A stretch of 43,059 nucleotides of DNA from Saprospiraceae bacterium (GTDB taxonomy: Bacteria; Bacteroidota; Bacteroidia; Chitinophagales; Saprospiraceae), in assembly GCA_024103195.1 (NCBI GenBank), contig JAGFIW010000089.1, positions 1-43,059 of the forward strand, given 5' to 3'. Under the pieces are notes generated by a model. It ran no database searches. It was given only the letters and a program-made list of their open reading frames with translations, and was not told where the DNA came from. A program made the translations under genes and the position numbers. Shown here piece after piece: positions 32,779 to 40,631 of this stretch (its first letter is position 1; each line of letters starts with the position of its first letter).

Positions 32779-33879
32779 TCAGAACTTCCCGGAACGGAGT
32801 ATGATCTCCAGCTGTTGCATCCACTCCCTTTTTGATTTTCCAGGGCCGTAAACAAACCCGGTCGCCAGGACCAGATGCCGTTCGTCCGGGCTGAGGATCA
32901 GGCAGGAGATAAACGGTCCGCCCATGACGTCATTGTGCATGCGCCATAACCCCCGGACTTCCATGGCGTATTGTCCTCCTATCGTGACCGGAGAGAAGAA
33001 CATGGGCAAGTAGTGGTCGTCGATGACCATGCGGGTGGGGATTTCCGGCAGTCCCGAACTGACAATGGCCGTCATCCTGTCGTGAAGGCGCCGGAACCCT
33101 TCCTTTTCAAACTGGTCCTGGCTCTGATAGGGTATCCGGCGGAAGAGCAGGCTGAGGGAAATGTCCTTCAGCTCCTTGCGCAGCCACAAGGTGCTGTCCT
33201 GATCCAGCGCGGTGACAAATTCACCCGGAATGCGAAAGGACAGCCCGGTGCGTTCCCTGACCTGGCGGGTCAAGGGGAGGTTTTCTTTGGCGGCATAGGT
33301 CTGGCTTTCCAGGATCGGTTGGTCGTGCTCCCGGATACGGGACAACAGGGCAGGTCCCCGATCGGCGATGGCCTGATAGACGGCCGCTTCATCTTGCCCG
33401 TAGATGTAAAACAGCAACTGGCCCAGGGCCCAACGGTTGCGAACCTGACGCACGAGCCATGGCTGTCCGCCCGACAGCAGGGTATCGCCCAGGTCCTGGC
33501 GGATCATGTCGTCCAGCGGGGTGCCCTGCAAACCGGCATGACCGATGACGAGGTAGGTGCGAAGCTCCCGGCGGGCGGCATTGGCCTCCAGGTCTTTGTA
33601 GGAGAAATGGGTCAGGTCATAGAGCGGTTCGGGTGCGGGAAGGATCAGGAAGGGGGCGCCCATGGTGAAATCCACACTGTCGCCCAATCCGTTGGCCCAC
33701 CAGGTACTGTCGGCGATGACGGTCAGTTTGTTCGCTTTTCCGAAGGCTGATGGCAAACCTCCGTATCGCCTGGAGACATTGTCGTCCCCACAGGAAGCGA
33801 GCAGCCCTGTCAGGAACAGCAACAACCCGAAAAGGAAGGGACGGACGGACCTGATGATGGCTGGCAAGGTAATGGGCAT
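32779..33879 (-). CDS. DUF4837-family lipoprotein
   Basis: A protein of about 366 residues with a lipoprotein signal (hydrophobic LFGLLLFLTGLLASC, lipobox LASC) and a large domain matching the Bacteroidota DUF4837 family in pattern: PSAFGKANKLTVIADSTWWANGLGDSVD, LPAPEPLYDLTHF, DQPILESQTYAAKENLPLTRQVRERTGLSFRIPGEF and FRRIPYQSQDQFEKEG. The function is unknown; it is an envelope lipoprotein. The ATG at 33879 or 33906 could start it. It lies 9-36 nt after the stop of the minus-strand TSUP gene and is likely co-transcribed with it. Confidence 0.85.
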   Translation of the reverse strand: MPITLPAIIRSVRPFLFGLLLFLTGLLASCGDDNVSRRYGGLPSAFGKANKLTVIADSTWWANGLGDSVDFTMGAPFLILPAPEPLYDLTHFSYKDLEANAARRELRTYLVIGHAGLQGTPLDDMIRQDLGDTLLSGGQPWLVRQVRNRWALGQLLFYIYGQDEAAVYQAIADRGPALLSRIREHDQPILESQTYAAKENLPLTRQVRERTGLSFRIPGEFVTALDQDSTLWLRKELKDISLSLLFRRIPYQSQDQFEKEGFRRLHDRMTAIVSSGLPEIPTRMVIDDHYLPMFFSPVTIGGQYAMEVRGLWRMHNDVMGGPFISCLILSPDERHLVLATGFVYGPGKSKREWMQQLEIILRSGKF

Positions 33880-33915
33880 ATGGAGAAGATGCGGGAAAGA
33901 GACCATGTGGCGTAT

Positions 33916-34671
33916 TCAGACAATAAAGATGTGGAGGATGGAGCCGATGACCGTGGCGACGAGGAGGCGATAGGCCCAGATGCCGGCTCCCGGATAACGC
34001 GAGGCAAATCGGGCCGTCAGGTAGCCGCCCAGGGCTTGGCCGCCGGCCAGGATCAATCCGATCTTCCAGTCAATGTAACCTCGCCACTGGAAGATAAGGA
34101 TCACTGCCAGGGTGAACAGGGCGACCACGAGCACCTTGATGGCATTGGCCCTGATGATGTCATAACCGGCTGTCAGCACCATGACCGCGACAAAAAAAAT
34201 GCCCATGCCCATCTGGATAAATCCGCCGTAAAAACCCAGGGCGAAGAACAGGGGGATGGCCAGCGCATACCGGGGCCGTCCGGGAATTTCCGCGGCGCGC
34301 AGCCATCGCTCGGGCCGGATGAGGATGACGCCCAGCATAAGGATCAACAGATAGCCGAAAACGGAGCGAAACTGCTCATTGGTCACGGAAATGGCGGTCC
34401 ACACCCCCGGAATGGCACCGGCGAAAGTCATGAAAATGTAGGGTCTGGCCTGGCGGAGATCGAGTTTGCCTTCCCGGTAAAAAACCCAGGCGCCCAGAGT
34501 GGTCTGGCTCAACAGTCCGAGTCGGTTGGTACCGTTGGCCACGTTGCCGGGCAGACCCAGCACTTCGGTCATGAGCGGCAGGGTGATGGCCGAGCCGTTT
34601 CCGGCCAGGGTATTTATGACGCCGGCCAGGAAGCTGCCGGTGACCGCCAGAAGGATCAGGCCGGGCTCCAT
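33916..34671 (-). CDS. TSUP-family (TauE/SafE) permease
   Basis: A 251-residue protein with about eight hydrophobic segments and family motifs at LLAVTGSFLAGVINTLAGNG and GFYGGFIQMGMGIFFVAVMV. It is not a close copy of the TSUP protein at 30381 (different lengths and motif residues), so the two are separate subfamilies. The substrate is unknown. I chose the ATG at 34671; its frame overlaps the epimerase stop by 16 nt, suggesting coupled translation. Confidence 0.87.
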   Translation of the reverse strand: MEPGLILLAVTGSFLAGVINTLAGNGSAITLPLMTEVLGLPGNVANGTNRLGLLSQTTLGAWVFYREGKLDLRQARPYIFMTFAGAIPGVWTAISVTNEQFRSVFGYLLILMLGVILIRPERWLRAAEIPGRPRYALAIPLFFALGFYGGFIQMGMGIFFVAVMVLTAGYDIIRANAIKVLVVALFTLAVILIFQWRGYIDWKIGLILAGGQALGGYLTARFASRYPGAGIWAYRLLVATVIGSILHIFIV

Positions 34672-35081
34672 GCGTCGCCGGTCCTGGTCTGGCACAATTC
34701 GATCAATACGCCGTGGGTATCACGGGGGTGGATAAAGCAAATCCACTTGTTGTCCGCTCCGACAGCGGGTTCCTCGCTCAACAGGTTGAATCCCTGATCC
34801 CGCAATCTGGCCATCTCGGCCCGGATATCGTCCACTTCGAAAGCGATATGGTGTATGCCTTCGCCGCGTTTTTCCAGGAATCGATGGACCGGTGATCCAT
34901 CCCGGGTGGATTCCAGGAGTTCGATTTTTGATTCCCCGCTTTGATAGAATACGGTAACCACCCCCTCCCGGCCTACTTCCTCCACTTTGTACGGCACGGC
35001 GCCGAGCAAACGGTCAAAGAGGGCCTGGGCGGCTTTCCGGTCTCGGACGGCGATGCCGATGTGTTCGACGTGTTTGATCAT
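34656..35081 (-). CDS. mce: Methylmalonyl-CoA epimerase
   Basis: A 141-residue VOC-fold enzyme interconverting (R)- and (S)-methylmalonyl-CoA, in propionate and branched-chain degradation. The sequence is close to the family: VEHIGIAVRDRKAAQALFDRLLG, SKIELLESTRDGSPVHRFLEKRGEGIHHIAFEVDDI and FIHPRDTHGVLIELCQ. Metal ligands are likely His7, His76 or a neighbour, and the Glu in IELCQ. It is the first gene of a minus-strand operon with TSUP and DUF4837, and a -7 element lies 17 nt before the ATG. No mutase gene is in the window. Confidence 0.93.
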   Translation of the reverse strand: MIKHVEHIGIAVRDRKAAQALFDRLLGAVPYKVEEVGREGVVTVFYQSGESKIELLESTRDGSPVHRFLEKRGEGIHHIAFEVDDIRAEMARLRDQGFNLLSEEPAVGADNKWICFIHPRDTHGVLIELCQTRTGDAWSPA

Positions 35082-35098
35082 GGGGAGATCCCTTTGGA

Positions 35099-35106
35099 CA
35101 AAGGTA
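35099..35106 (-). promoter_or_regulatory. Bacteroidota -7 element for mce-TSUP-DUF4837
   Basis: The minus strand reads TACCTTTG, a full match to TAnnTTTG, 17 nt before the ATG at 35081. Confidence 0.65.
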
Positions 35107-35141
35107 GGCGTATGTGTTGTTCTCCCCGCTTTTTGGGTTGG

Positions 35142-35786
35142 TCAGGCCACCAGCGTTTCAAACAATGCGCCGACATCCTCGGCCGGCAAATAACAGCGGT
35201 CCTGATAATGGGTGACGATGCACCTCAGATACACCGGGCATCCATGGCGAAAAAGGGTTTCCAGCGTGATGTTGCCGTAACGCTGTTGGGCCCGGTGGTC
35301 GGATCCTCTGTGCAGGGGTGGTTTGAGAAAATGTCTTTCCTGTACTTCATGCTCTCTGATGCGCACATCCGACATCGAAAGGCGATATCCGGCCTCCTTG
35401 ATGCGGTCGCGCAGCAAATCCGCCAAAAAGCGGACCTCCCGGGCCGGGACCTCTTCATTCTGGAAGTGGAATACGAAGCCGGAGGTAGCCCGGAATGCCA
35501 GAAAATCAATGCTTTCGTCTTCCGGATCCAATCCTGCCCGGTTGAGATTGAAGGCGTGGCGAAGGCGTTCTGTCCAGGGGAGATAATCCTCCCGTTCCCG
35601 CCATTGCCGGAAACCGGTCAGGAAGTCTTCATCCCGCACGAGCGCTTCCCGCGTTTCGGCGGGCGCGCCGGATTTACCTCCGGACCGGAATAACCATCTG
35701 AACGGATTCAACCTCATGAGCAAGGGTTCAACAACTGTCTGGAAGGAGGGGTGGGAATGACGGGGTGTTGCCTTCGGTTTGTACAT
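35142..35786 (-). CDS. Uncharacterised protein
   Basis: A protein of 191 to 214 residues; I do not recognise the family. The ATG at 35717 (MRLNPFRWLFRSGGKSG) gives the shorter form, and 35786 the longer one. The N-terminal about 50 residues are basic and low in structure. The rest mixes amphipathic helices and strands (FLTGFRQWREREDYLPWTER, FRATSGFVFHFQNEEVPAREVRFLADLLRDRI, GNITLETLFRHGCPVYLRCIV). No signal peptide or membrane segment is seen. The same frame stays open far upstream, opposite the nitroreductase gene, which is an antisense artefact. Confidence 0.6.
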   Translation of the reverse strand: MYKPKATPRHSHPSFQTVVEPLLMRLNPFRWLFRSGGKSGAPAETREALVRDEDFLTGFRQWREREDYLPWTERLRHAFNLNRAGLDPEDESIDFLAFRATSGFVFHFQNEEVPAREVRFLADLLRDRIKEAGYRLSMSDVRIREHEVQERHFLKPPLHRGSDHRAQQRYGNITLETLFRHGCPVYLRCIVTHYQDRCYLPAEDVGALFETLVA

Positions 35787-35838
35787 GGCAAACAGGCAGA
35801 AGGCCTTCAATGTTCGCGCCGCTGTATGGCGGGGAATG

Positions 35839-35846
35839 TAGCTTTG
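35839..35846 (+). promoter_or_regulatory. Bacteroidota -7 element for the nitroreductase gene
   Basis: TAGCTTTG, a full match to TAnnTTTG, 30 nt before the ATG at 35877 and 12 nt before an in-frame GTG at 35859. Confidence 0.6.
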
Positions 35847-35876
35847 CGGGAAAAGCGCGTGAAACCTGATCAATTC

Positions 35877-36434
35877 ATGGACCTGGTCCGCCGGCGGCGG
35901 GCCGTCTTTCCCCCGGTTTTTACCGACATGCCGATCGAGGAGGCGTGGATAGCCCATCTGCTGGAAGCGGCCAACTGGGCGCCGACGCATCGCCGCACAG
36001 AGCCCTGGCGTTTTCACGTTTTCCGGGGGGCCGGTCGCCAAAAGCTGGCCGATTTCATGGTCGAGGCCTATACCCGGATCACGGCCCCGGAGAAATTTTC
36101 GGAAGCCACCCGCGACAAATTCCGCCTCAACGCCCTCCGGTCGGACACGGTCATTGCCCTGATTTTGAAACGCGATCCTCAGGAGCGCATTCCCGAATGG
36201 GAAGAAATTGCTTCGCTGGCGGCCGCTGTCCAAAACCTTTGGCTTTGTGCTACTGCCTACGGATTGGGGGGCTATTGGAGCACCCCCGGACTGATCCGGG
36301 AGGTGGGTCCGTGGCTGGGATTGCCGGAAGGGGAGCGATGTATGGGCCTTTTTTACCTGGGCCATTACGACATGCCTGAAATGCCCGGACAGCGGGGGCC
36401 TGTGGCCGAGAAGGTCACCTGGCACATGGACTGA
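35877..36434 (+). CDS. Nitroreductase-family flavoprotein
   Basis: A 185-residue FMN oxidoreductase of the nitroreductase family: RRRAVFPPVFTDMPIEEAWIAHLLEAANWAPTHRRTEPWRFHVFRG (FMN-binding), EIASLAAAVQNLWLCATAYGLGGYWSTPG and GLFYLGHYD. The typical dimeric family member uses NAD(P)H to reduce nitro compounds or quinones; the physiological substrate is not known. Start options are GTG 35859 (adding VKPDQF) or ATG 35877. Confidence 0.9.
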   Translation: MDLVRRRRAVFPPVFTDMPIEEAWIAHLLEAANWAPTHRRTEPWRFHVFRGAGRQKLADFMVEAYTRITAPEKFSEATRDKFRLNALRSDTVIALILKRDPQERIPEWEEIASLAAAVQNLWLCATAYGLGGYWSTPGLIREVGPWLGLPEGERCMGLFYLGHYDMPEMPGQRGPVAEKVTWHMD

Positions 36435-36477
36435 CCCGCGACGCCCGTTTTCCGGGGCAGAATAGCTTTCAAGTCCG

Positions 36478-36485
36478 TACTTTTG
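36478..36485 (+). promoter_or_regulatory. Bacteroidota -7 element for hppA
   Basis: TACTTTTG, a full match to TAnnTTTG, 40 nt before the hppA ATG at 36526. Confidence 0.6.
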
Positions 36486-36525
36486 CCGGTCTTTTCAACC
36501 TGTTTACTGAAAAATCACCCTACGA

Positions 36526-38769
36526 ATGGACCAACTCATCTATTTCCTGCCCTTGTTTGCCGTGGCGGGTCTGATCTATATGGCCTACCTGTATGCCTGG
36601 GTCGGCCGGCAAGATGCCGGTGACGACCGCATGCGCAAAATAGCCGGTTACATCGCCGATGGCGCCATGGCGTTTCTCAAAGCCGAGTACCGGGTATTAA
36701 CCCTCTTCGTCATTGTGGCCGGCGCCCTGTTGGGTTTTCTGTCTACACGGGTGGAAACGACCCATTGGTTTATCGTCATTGCCTTCGTCATTGGTGCCGC
36801 CTTCTCGGTCACTGCCGGCTATATCGGCATGCGGATCGCCACCAAGGCCAATGTACGGACCACCCAAGCAGCGCGCACCAGCCTGGCCAATGCCCTCCTG
36901 GTGTCCTTCCGGGGTGGCACCGTGATGGGACTCGGTGTGGCCGGACTGGCCGTATTCGGCCTGTCATCCCTCCTTGCATTTCTCTTCTTCTGGTTGATGG
37001 GCGGCCAATGGACCGGCGTCCACGACATGACCATGGTCCTGGAAGCGTTGGCCGGATTCTCTCTCGGAGCAGAGTCCATCGCCCTGTTTGCCCGCGTGGG
37101 GGGAGGGATTTACACCAAGGCCGCGGATGTAGGTGCTGACCTGGTGGGTAAGGTGGAAGCCGGTATTCCCGAAGACGACCCGCGCAACCCCGCCACCATC
37201 GCTGACAATGTAGGCGACAATGTGGGCGATGTGGCCGGTATGGGTGCCGACCTTTTCGGCTCCTATGTGGCCACGGTGTTGGCCGCCATGGTCCTCGGCA
37301 ACTATGTCATCCGCGACATGGGGGGCGCCGTTGCCGATGATTTCGGCGGACTCGGTCCCATCCTCCTTCCCGTTTTCATTGCCGGTATCGGTATCCTTTT
37401 TTCGATTATCGGAAGTTTTCTGGTCCGCGTGGCCGAAAACAACGCCAATGAGAAATCGGTGTATCGCGCCCTCAACATGGGCAACTGGACCGCCCTCCTC
37501 CTGACCGGCGTCGCCTCCTGGTTTGCCATCCACTGGCTCCTCCCGCCCGCCATGACCATGAACTTCTTCGGACAAGGCCTCCTTGCGGTAAGTCCCAATG
37601 ACGTTTTTTACGCCGTATTGATCGGTCTGTTCGTGGGCGGCAGCATTGCCTACATGACGGAATACTATACGGGGTTGGGTAAAAAACCCGTCCTCGACAT
37701 TGTCGCCAAATCCGTCACCGGTGCGGCCACCAATGTCATTGGAGGTCTGGGCGTGGGCATGATCTCGACGGCTGGTCCGATCCTGCTTTTCGCCGGAGCC
37801 ATATGGGGCGCCTATTCGCTGGCCGGTTTTTACGGGGTGGCCATCGCCGCCTCCGCCATGATGGCCACGACCGCCATGCAGCTCGCCATTGACGCTTTCG
37901 GCCCCATCGCCGACAATGCAGGCGGTATCGCCGAAATGAGTGAATTGCCCAAAGAGGTACGAACCCGCACGGACATCCTCGATTCCGTGGGCAACACGAC
38001 GGCCGCCATGGGCAAAGGATTTGCCATCGCCTCCGCCGCCCTGACGGCCCTGGGCCTGTTTGCGGCCTATGTCACTTTTACGGGCATCGACGGGATCAAC
38101 ATCTTCAAAGCCGACGTCCTGGCCGCCCTTTTTGTAGGGGGAATGATCCCGGTGGTATTCAGCGCTCTGGCCATGAACTCCGTGGGCAAAGCCGCCATGG
38201 ACATGGTGAAGGAAGTGCGCCGCCAGTTTCGCGAAATCCCCGGTATCATGGAAGGTACCGGCCAACCCGAATACGGCCGCTGCGTGGAGATCTCGACCAA
38301 AGCCGCCCTCCGCGAAATGATGCTGCCCGGTCTGATCACCATCATTACCCCGGTCATTATCGGTTTTGCCATGGGGCCTGAAGCCCTCGGTTCCTACATG
38401 GCCGGAGTCACCGTCTCCGGTGTTTTGTGGGCCATTTTCCAAAACAACGCCGGTGGAGCCTGGGACAACGCCAAGAAATCGTTTGAAGGTGGCGTAACGG
38501 TCGATGGTCAGACTTACTTCAAGGGTTCGGACGCCCACAAGGCGGCTGTGACTGGTGATACGGTCGGCGATCCGTTCAAGGACACCTCCGGCCCTTCCAT
38601 GAACATCCTGATCAAATTGACCTGCCTGGTGGGACTGGCCATTGCCCCCATCCTGGGCGAGATGTACGGCGCCCCGGCCGGACACAGCCTTCGGGAACAG
38701 GAGTCGTCCCAAATCCGTTTGGGCGCGGCACCCGCCTCCGAATGTCCGGAGGATGTCTATACGATTTGA
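36526..38769 (+). CDS. hppA: Membrane-bound ion-pumping pyrophosphatase
   Basis: A 747-residue integral membrane protein (about 16 membrane helices) that hydrolyses pyrophosphate and pumps H+ and/or Na+. Signature motifs: the [21 protein letters not shown] substrate site with following [19 protein letters not shown], and the C-terminal catalytic [10 protein letters not shown] and [21 protein letters not shown]. The K+-dependence region reads [10 protein letters not shown] with Ala493 and Gly496, where K+-independent enzymes have Lys; this points to the K+-dependent class. Whether it pumps H+, Na+ or both cannot be read with certainty. The last about 30 residues (after [11 protein letters not shown]) are a hydrophilic tail. 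Confidence 0.96.
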   Translation: MDQLIYFLPLFAVAGLIYMAYLYAWVGRQDAGDDRMRKIAGYIADGAMAFLKAEYRVLTLFVIVAGALLGFLSTRVETTHWFIVIAFVIGAAFSVTAGYIGMRIATKANVRTTQAARTSLANALLVSFRGGTVMGLGVAGLAVFGLSSLLAFLFFWLMGGQWTGVHDMTMVLEALAGFSLGAESIALFARVGGGIYTKAADVGADLVGKVEAGIPEDDPRNPATIADNVGDNVGDVAGMGADLFGSYVATVLAAMVLGNYVIRDMGGAVADDFGGLGPILLPVFIAGIGILFSIIGSFLVRVAENNANEKSVYRALNMGNWTALLLTGVASWFAIHWLLPPAMTMNFFGQGLLAVSPNDVFYAVLIGLFVGGSIAYMTEYYTGLGKKPVLDIVAKSVTGAATNVIGGLGVGMISTAGPILLFAGAIWGAYSLAGFYGVAIAASAMMATTAMQLAIDAFGPIADNAGGIAEMSELPKEVRTRTDILDSVGNTTAAMGKGFAIASAALTALGLFAAYVTFTGIDGINIFKADVLAALFVGGMIPVVFSALAMNSVGKAAMDMVKEVRRQFREIPGIMEGTGQPEYGRCVEISTKAALREMMLPGLITIITPVIIGFAMGPEALGSYMAGVTVSGVLWAIFQNNAGGAWDNAKKSFEGGVTVDGQTYFKGSDAHKAAVTGDTVGDPFKDTSGPSMNILIKLTCLVGLAIAPILGEMYGAPAGHSLREQESSQIRLGAAPASECPEDVYTI

Positions 38770-38791
38770 TTTGTTCTGTTCCTTTTCCTGT

Positions 38792-38824
38792 CAAAAACCC
38801 CCGGCCAGACACCGGGGGTTTTTG
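38792..38824. terminator. Bidirectional intrinsic terminator between hppA and the halogenase gene
   Basis: CAAAAACCCCCGG (38792-38804) and CCGGGGGTTTTTG (38812-38824) are perfect 13-bp inverted repeats around a 7-nt loop. T-runs exist on both strands, so both convergent genes can end here. Confidence 0.92.
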
Positions 38825-38876
38825 ATGGGCAAAGTCCCCATTACTCCCATCAGGGGGCACTTTCCGGGGCCGGCAT

Positions 38877-40436
38877 TCATTCCTGCCGGGCAAAAACCCG
38901 GTCCAGGATCATTCGGGCGTAGGCATTTCGCAATTTTCCGCCCTCCGCGCCCTGGGCATACAACTCGCGGATATCCGAAACGATTTCCATGGCACGCAGG
39001 TTGACCTTCTCCTTGCCTATGTACAAAAAGTGTTCGGGTTGAAAGTCCCCGATGGACTGTCTGGCTTCGAGAAGGTCCGCACTCAGATCGAAGGCATTGG
39101 CCTGCTGTTTATCGGCGAGCAGCGAGAACAATCCAAGCCTGTCCTCCCTGAAATGGCATTCGTTGACCACCATGGGAAGGAACAGGTAAAAGTAGGCGAT
39201 CTCGATCCAGTTGAGCCTGATGGCACTGATCCACGGGTCATGCATCGTGGGATACCAGGTGGTAATCGCTTTTTGGGAGGCATTGACCGGGCCCGAGAGG
39301 GCATCCGACAGCGCCTTTACATATTCCGCTGACAACGACCCCTCCAGATCCCGGGACAACATGGCACCGATCTGTTCCCATTGGATGGAACCGAAGGCAA
39401 GACCGTTGCTGAACAACGGGTCGGGTGAATAGGCCGCATCTCCTATTATCGCCCAACGATCGGGGGAATAAAACCGGGTGGCGGTGTAGGGATATCTCCG
39501 CATCAGGTTGGTGTCATCCACCTGCCCACTGCGCACCAGATCGGCGATGACGGTATGTGAGCCATCCGCGAACCGAAGGAAATCCTCCATATTCCGAATT
39601 TGAACGCCGGCGAGTTCGGGCATGTAGGAGAAACCGATGCTCATGCGGTCCATCCCGGATTCGCCTTTCATGGGGATCATCCAGATCCATCCGCCCCGGC
39701 ACATGAAGTGATGCGTGCTGTAATAGCGGTCATAATGATAGGTTTCCCCCGGACCTGCCGGCTCCGGACCCCAGGCTTCCAGGTCTTTCAGAAGGGAACG
39801 GTCAAATCCGTCCACACGAAACCAGAACACATCCCTGGGAGCATCGGGTCGGACCGTCAGGTCAAATTGGCGGGCCAGCAGGCGGTGCCGCCCTGAAACG
39901 TCCAATACCCAATCAACCTCCAGGGTTGTGGCTGCACCCGAGGTCATCATCACCGACAACCTGTGTTTGCCACCTGGTTGTATCTCCACTTCCGTCACCA
40001 TCCCGTCCAGGCATTGGATCGCATCGACGGATGCGTTCATCCGGCGGATGTCCCGGTCGAAAACCTCCCGGTTGAGTTGCCAGGAAGGGGGATGGTCCAT
40101 AGGCCCGGACCAGCCGGGAACCTTGCGGCAATCCCGGGGTGCCCGTTCATTGCAGTGCACGGAGTACGTCCTGTCGGAAGGGTCATCCGGACGGATTTTG
40201 AAGTAATACGTCAACGCATACTTGGGATAATGATGGTCTCTCAGGTATTCCGTGAGGCCCATGCATTCCTCCAGAAAGCGGGCGGTAATTTCGATGGTCG
40301 ATTCCCCGACCACCGGCAACCCTCCCCGGTCCTCCGGCCCGATGCGATAAAGCTGGATTTTGTCTCCGAACATGCGGTTCAAATACCGCACGCCCATGTT
40401 GGCCTGTATGCCATTTCCGATAACCGCCACTCTCAT
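38877..40436 (-). CDS. FAD-dependent halogenase-like oxidoreductase (intact copy)
   Basis: A 519-residue flavoprotein of the tryptophan-halogenase superfamily. FAD-binding starts VAVIGNGIQANMG (GxGxxA). GESTIEI (44-50), HYPKYALTYYF (Lys72 in the region of the catalytic lysine of PrnA/RebH), PSWQLNREVFDRD, and the halogenase signature WxWxIP as WIWMIP (250-255) follow. The second FAD motif is GDAAYSPDPLFSNG (332-345). In tryptophan halogenases this last motif reads EPLESTG, so the Glu there is missing and the enzyme may act on another substrate or even be a monooxygenase. The start is the ATG at 40436, with AAAGG upstream. It is the downstream member of a tandem pair. Confidence 0.82.
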   Translation of the reverse strand: MRVAVIGNGIQANMGVRYLNRMFGDKIQLYRIGPEDRGGLPVVGESTIEITARFLEECMGLTEYLRDHHYPKYALTYYFKIRPDDPSDRTYSVHCNERAPRDCRKVPGWSGPMDHPPSWQLNREVFDRDIRRMNASVDAIQCLDGMVTEVEIQPGGKHRLSVMMTSGAATTLEVDWVLDVSGRHRLLARQFDLTVRPDAPRDVFWFRVDGFDRSLLKDLEAWGPEPAGPGETYHYDRYYSTHHFMCRGGWIWMIPMKGESGMDRMSIGFSYMPELAGVQIRNMEDFLRFADGSHTVIADLVRSGQVDDTNLMRRYPYTATRFYSPDRWAIIGDAAYSPDPLFSNGLAFGSIQWEQIGAMLSRDLEGSLSAEYVKALSDALSGPVNASQKAITTWYPTMHDPWISAIRLNWIEIAYFYLFLPMVVNECHFREDRLGLFSLLADKQQANAFDLSADLLEARQSIGDFQPEHFLYIGKEKVNLRAMEIVSDIRELYAQGAEGGKLRNAYARMILDRVFARQE

Positions 40437-40631
40437 GATACGACCTTTGTTCTTGCGACCCGGCTTCCTCCTCCTCATTCCGAAGAATGATTCCACAGAA
40501 AGGCCTGTACCTGCATCCACAACATTCAACGCATCCCTGGAGCATCTACTGTGCCAATTCCGACATTTTAAGAAAATACTAAGGACTTCCCTTCCTGCTC
40601 TGATGGTCATCGGGCAACAATGCCGTCTGCC
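40437..40631 (-). other. Interval between the two halogenase-like genes
   Basis: 195 nt with no coding evidence. The first start, an AGGAGGAGGAAG purine run about 40 nt upstream of the ATG, and a possible earlier in-frame ATG at 40478 lie here, and an AT-rich patch occurs near 40563-40582. No clear promoter or terminator is seen. Confidence 0.4.

Noticed and set aside
36964..38712. Open frame of 582 codons on the minus strand opposite hppA
   Set aside because: His- and Gly-rich antisense shadow without recognisable content, covering a well-supported gene.
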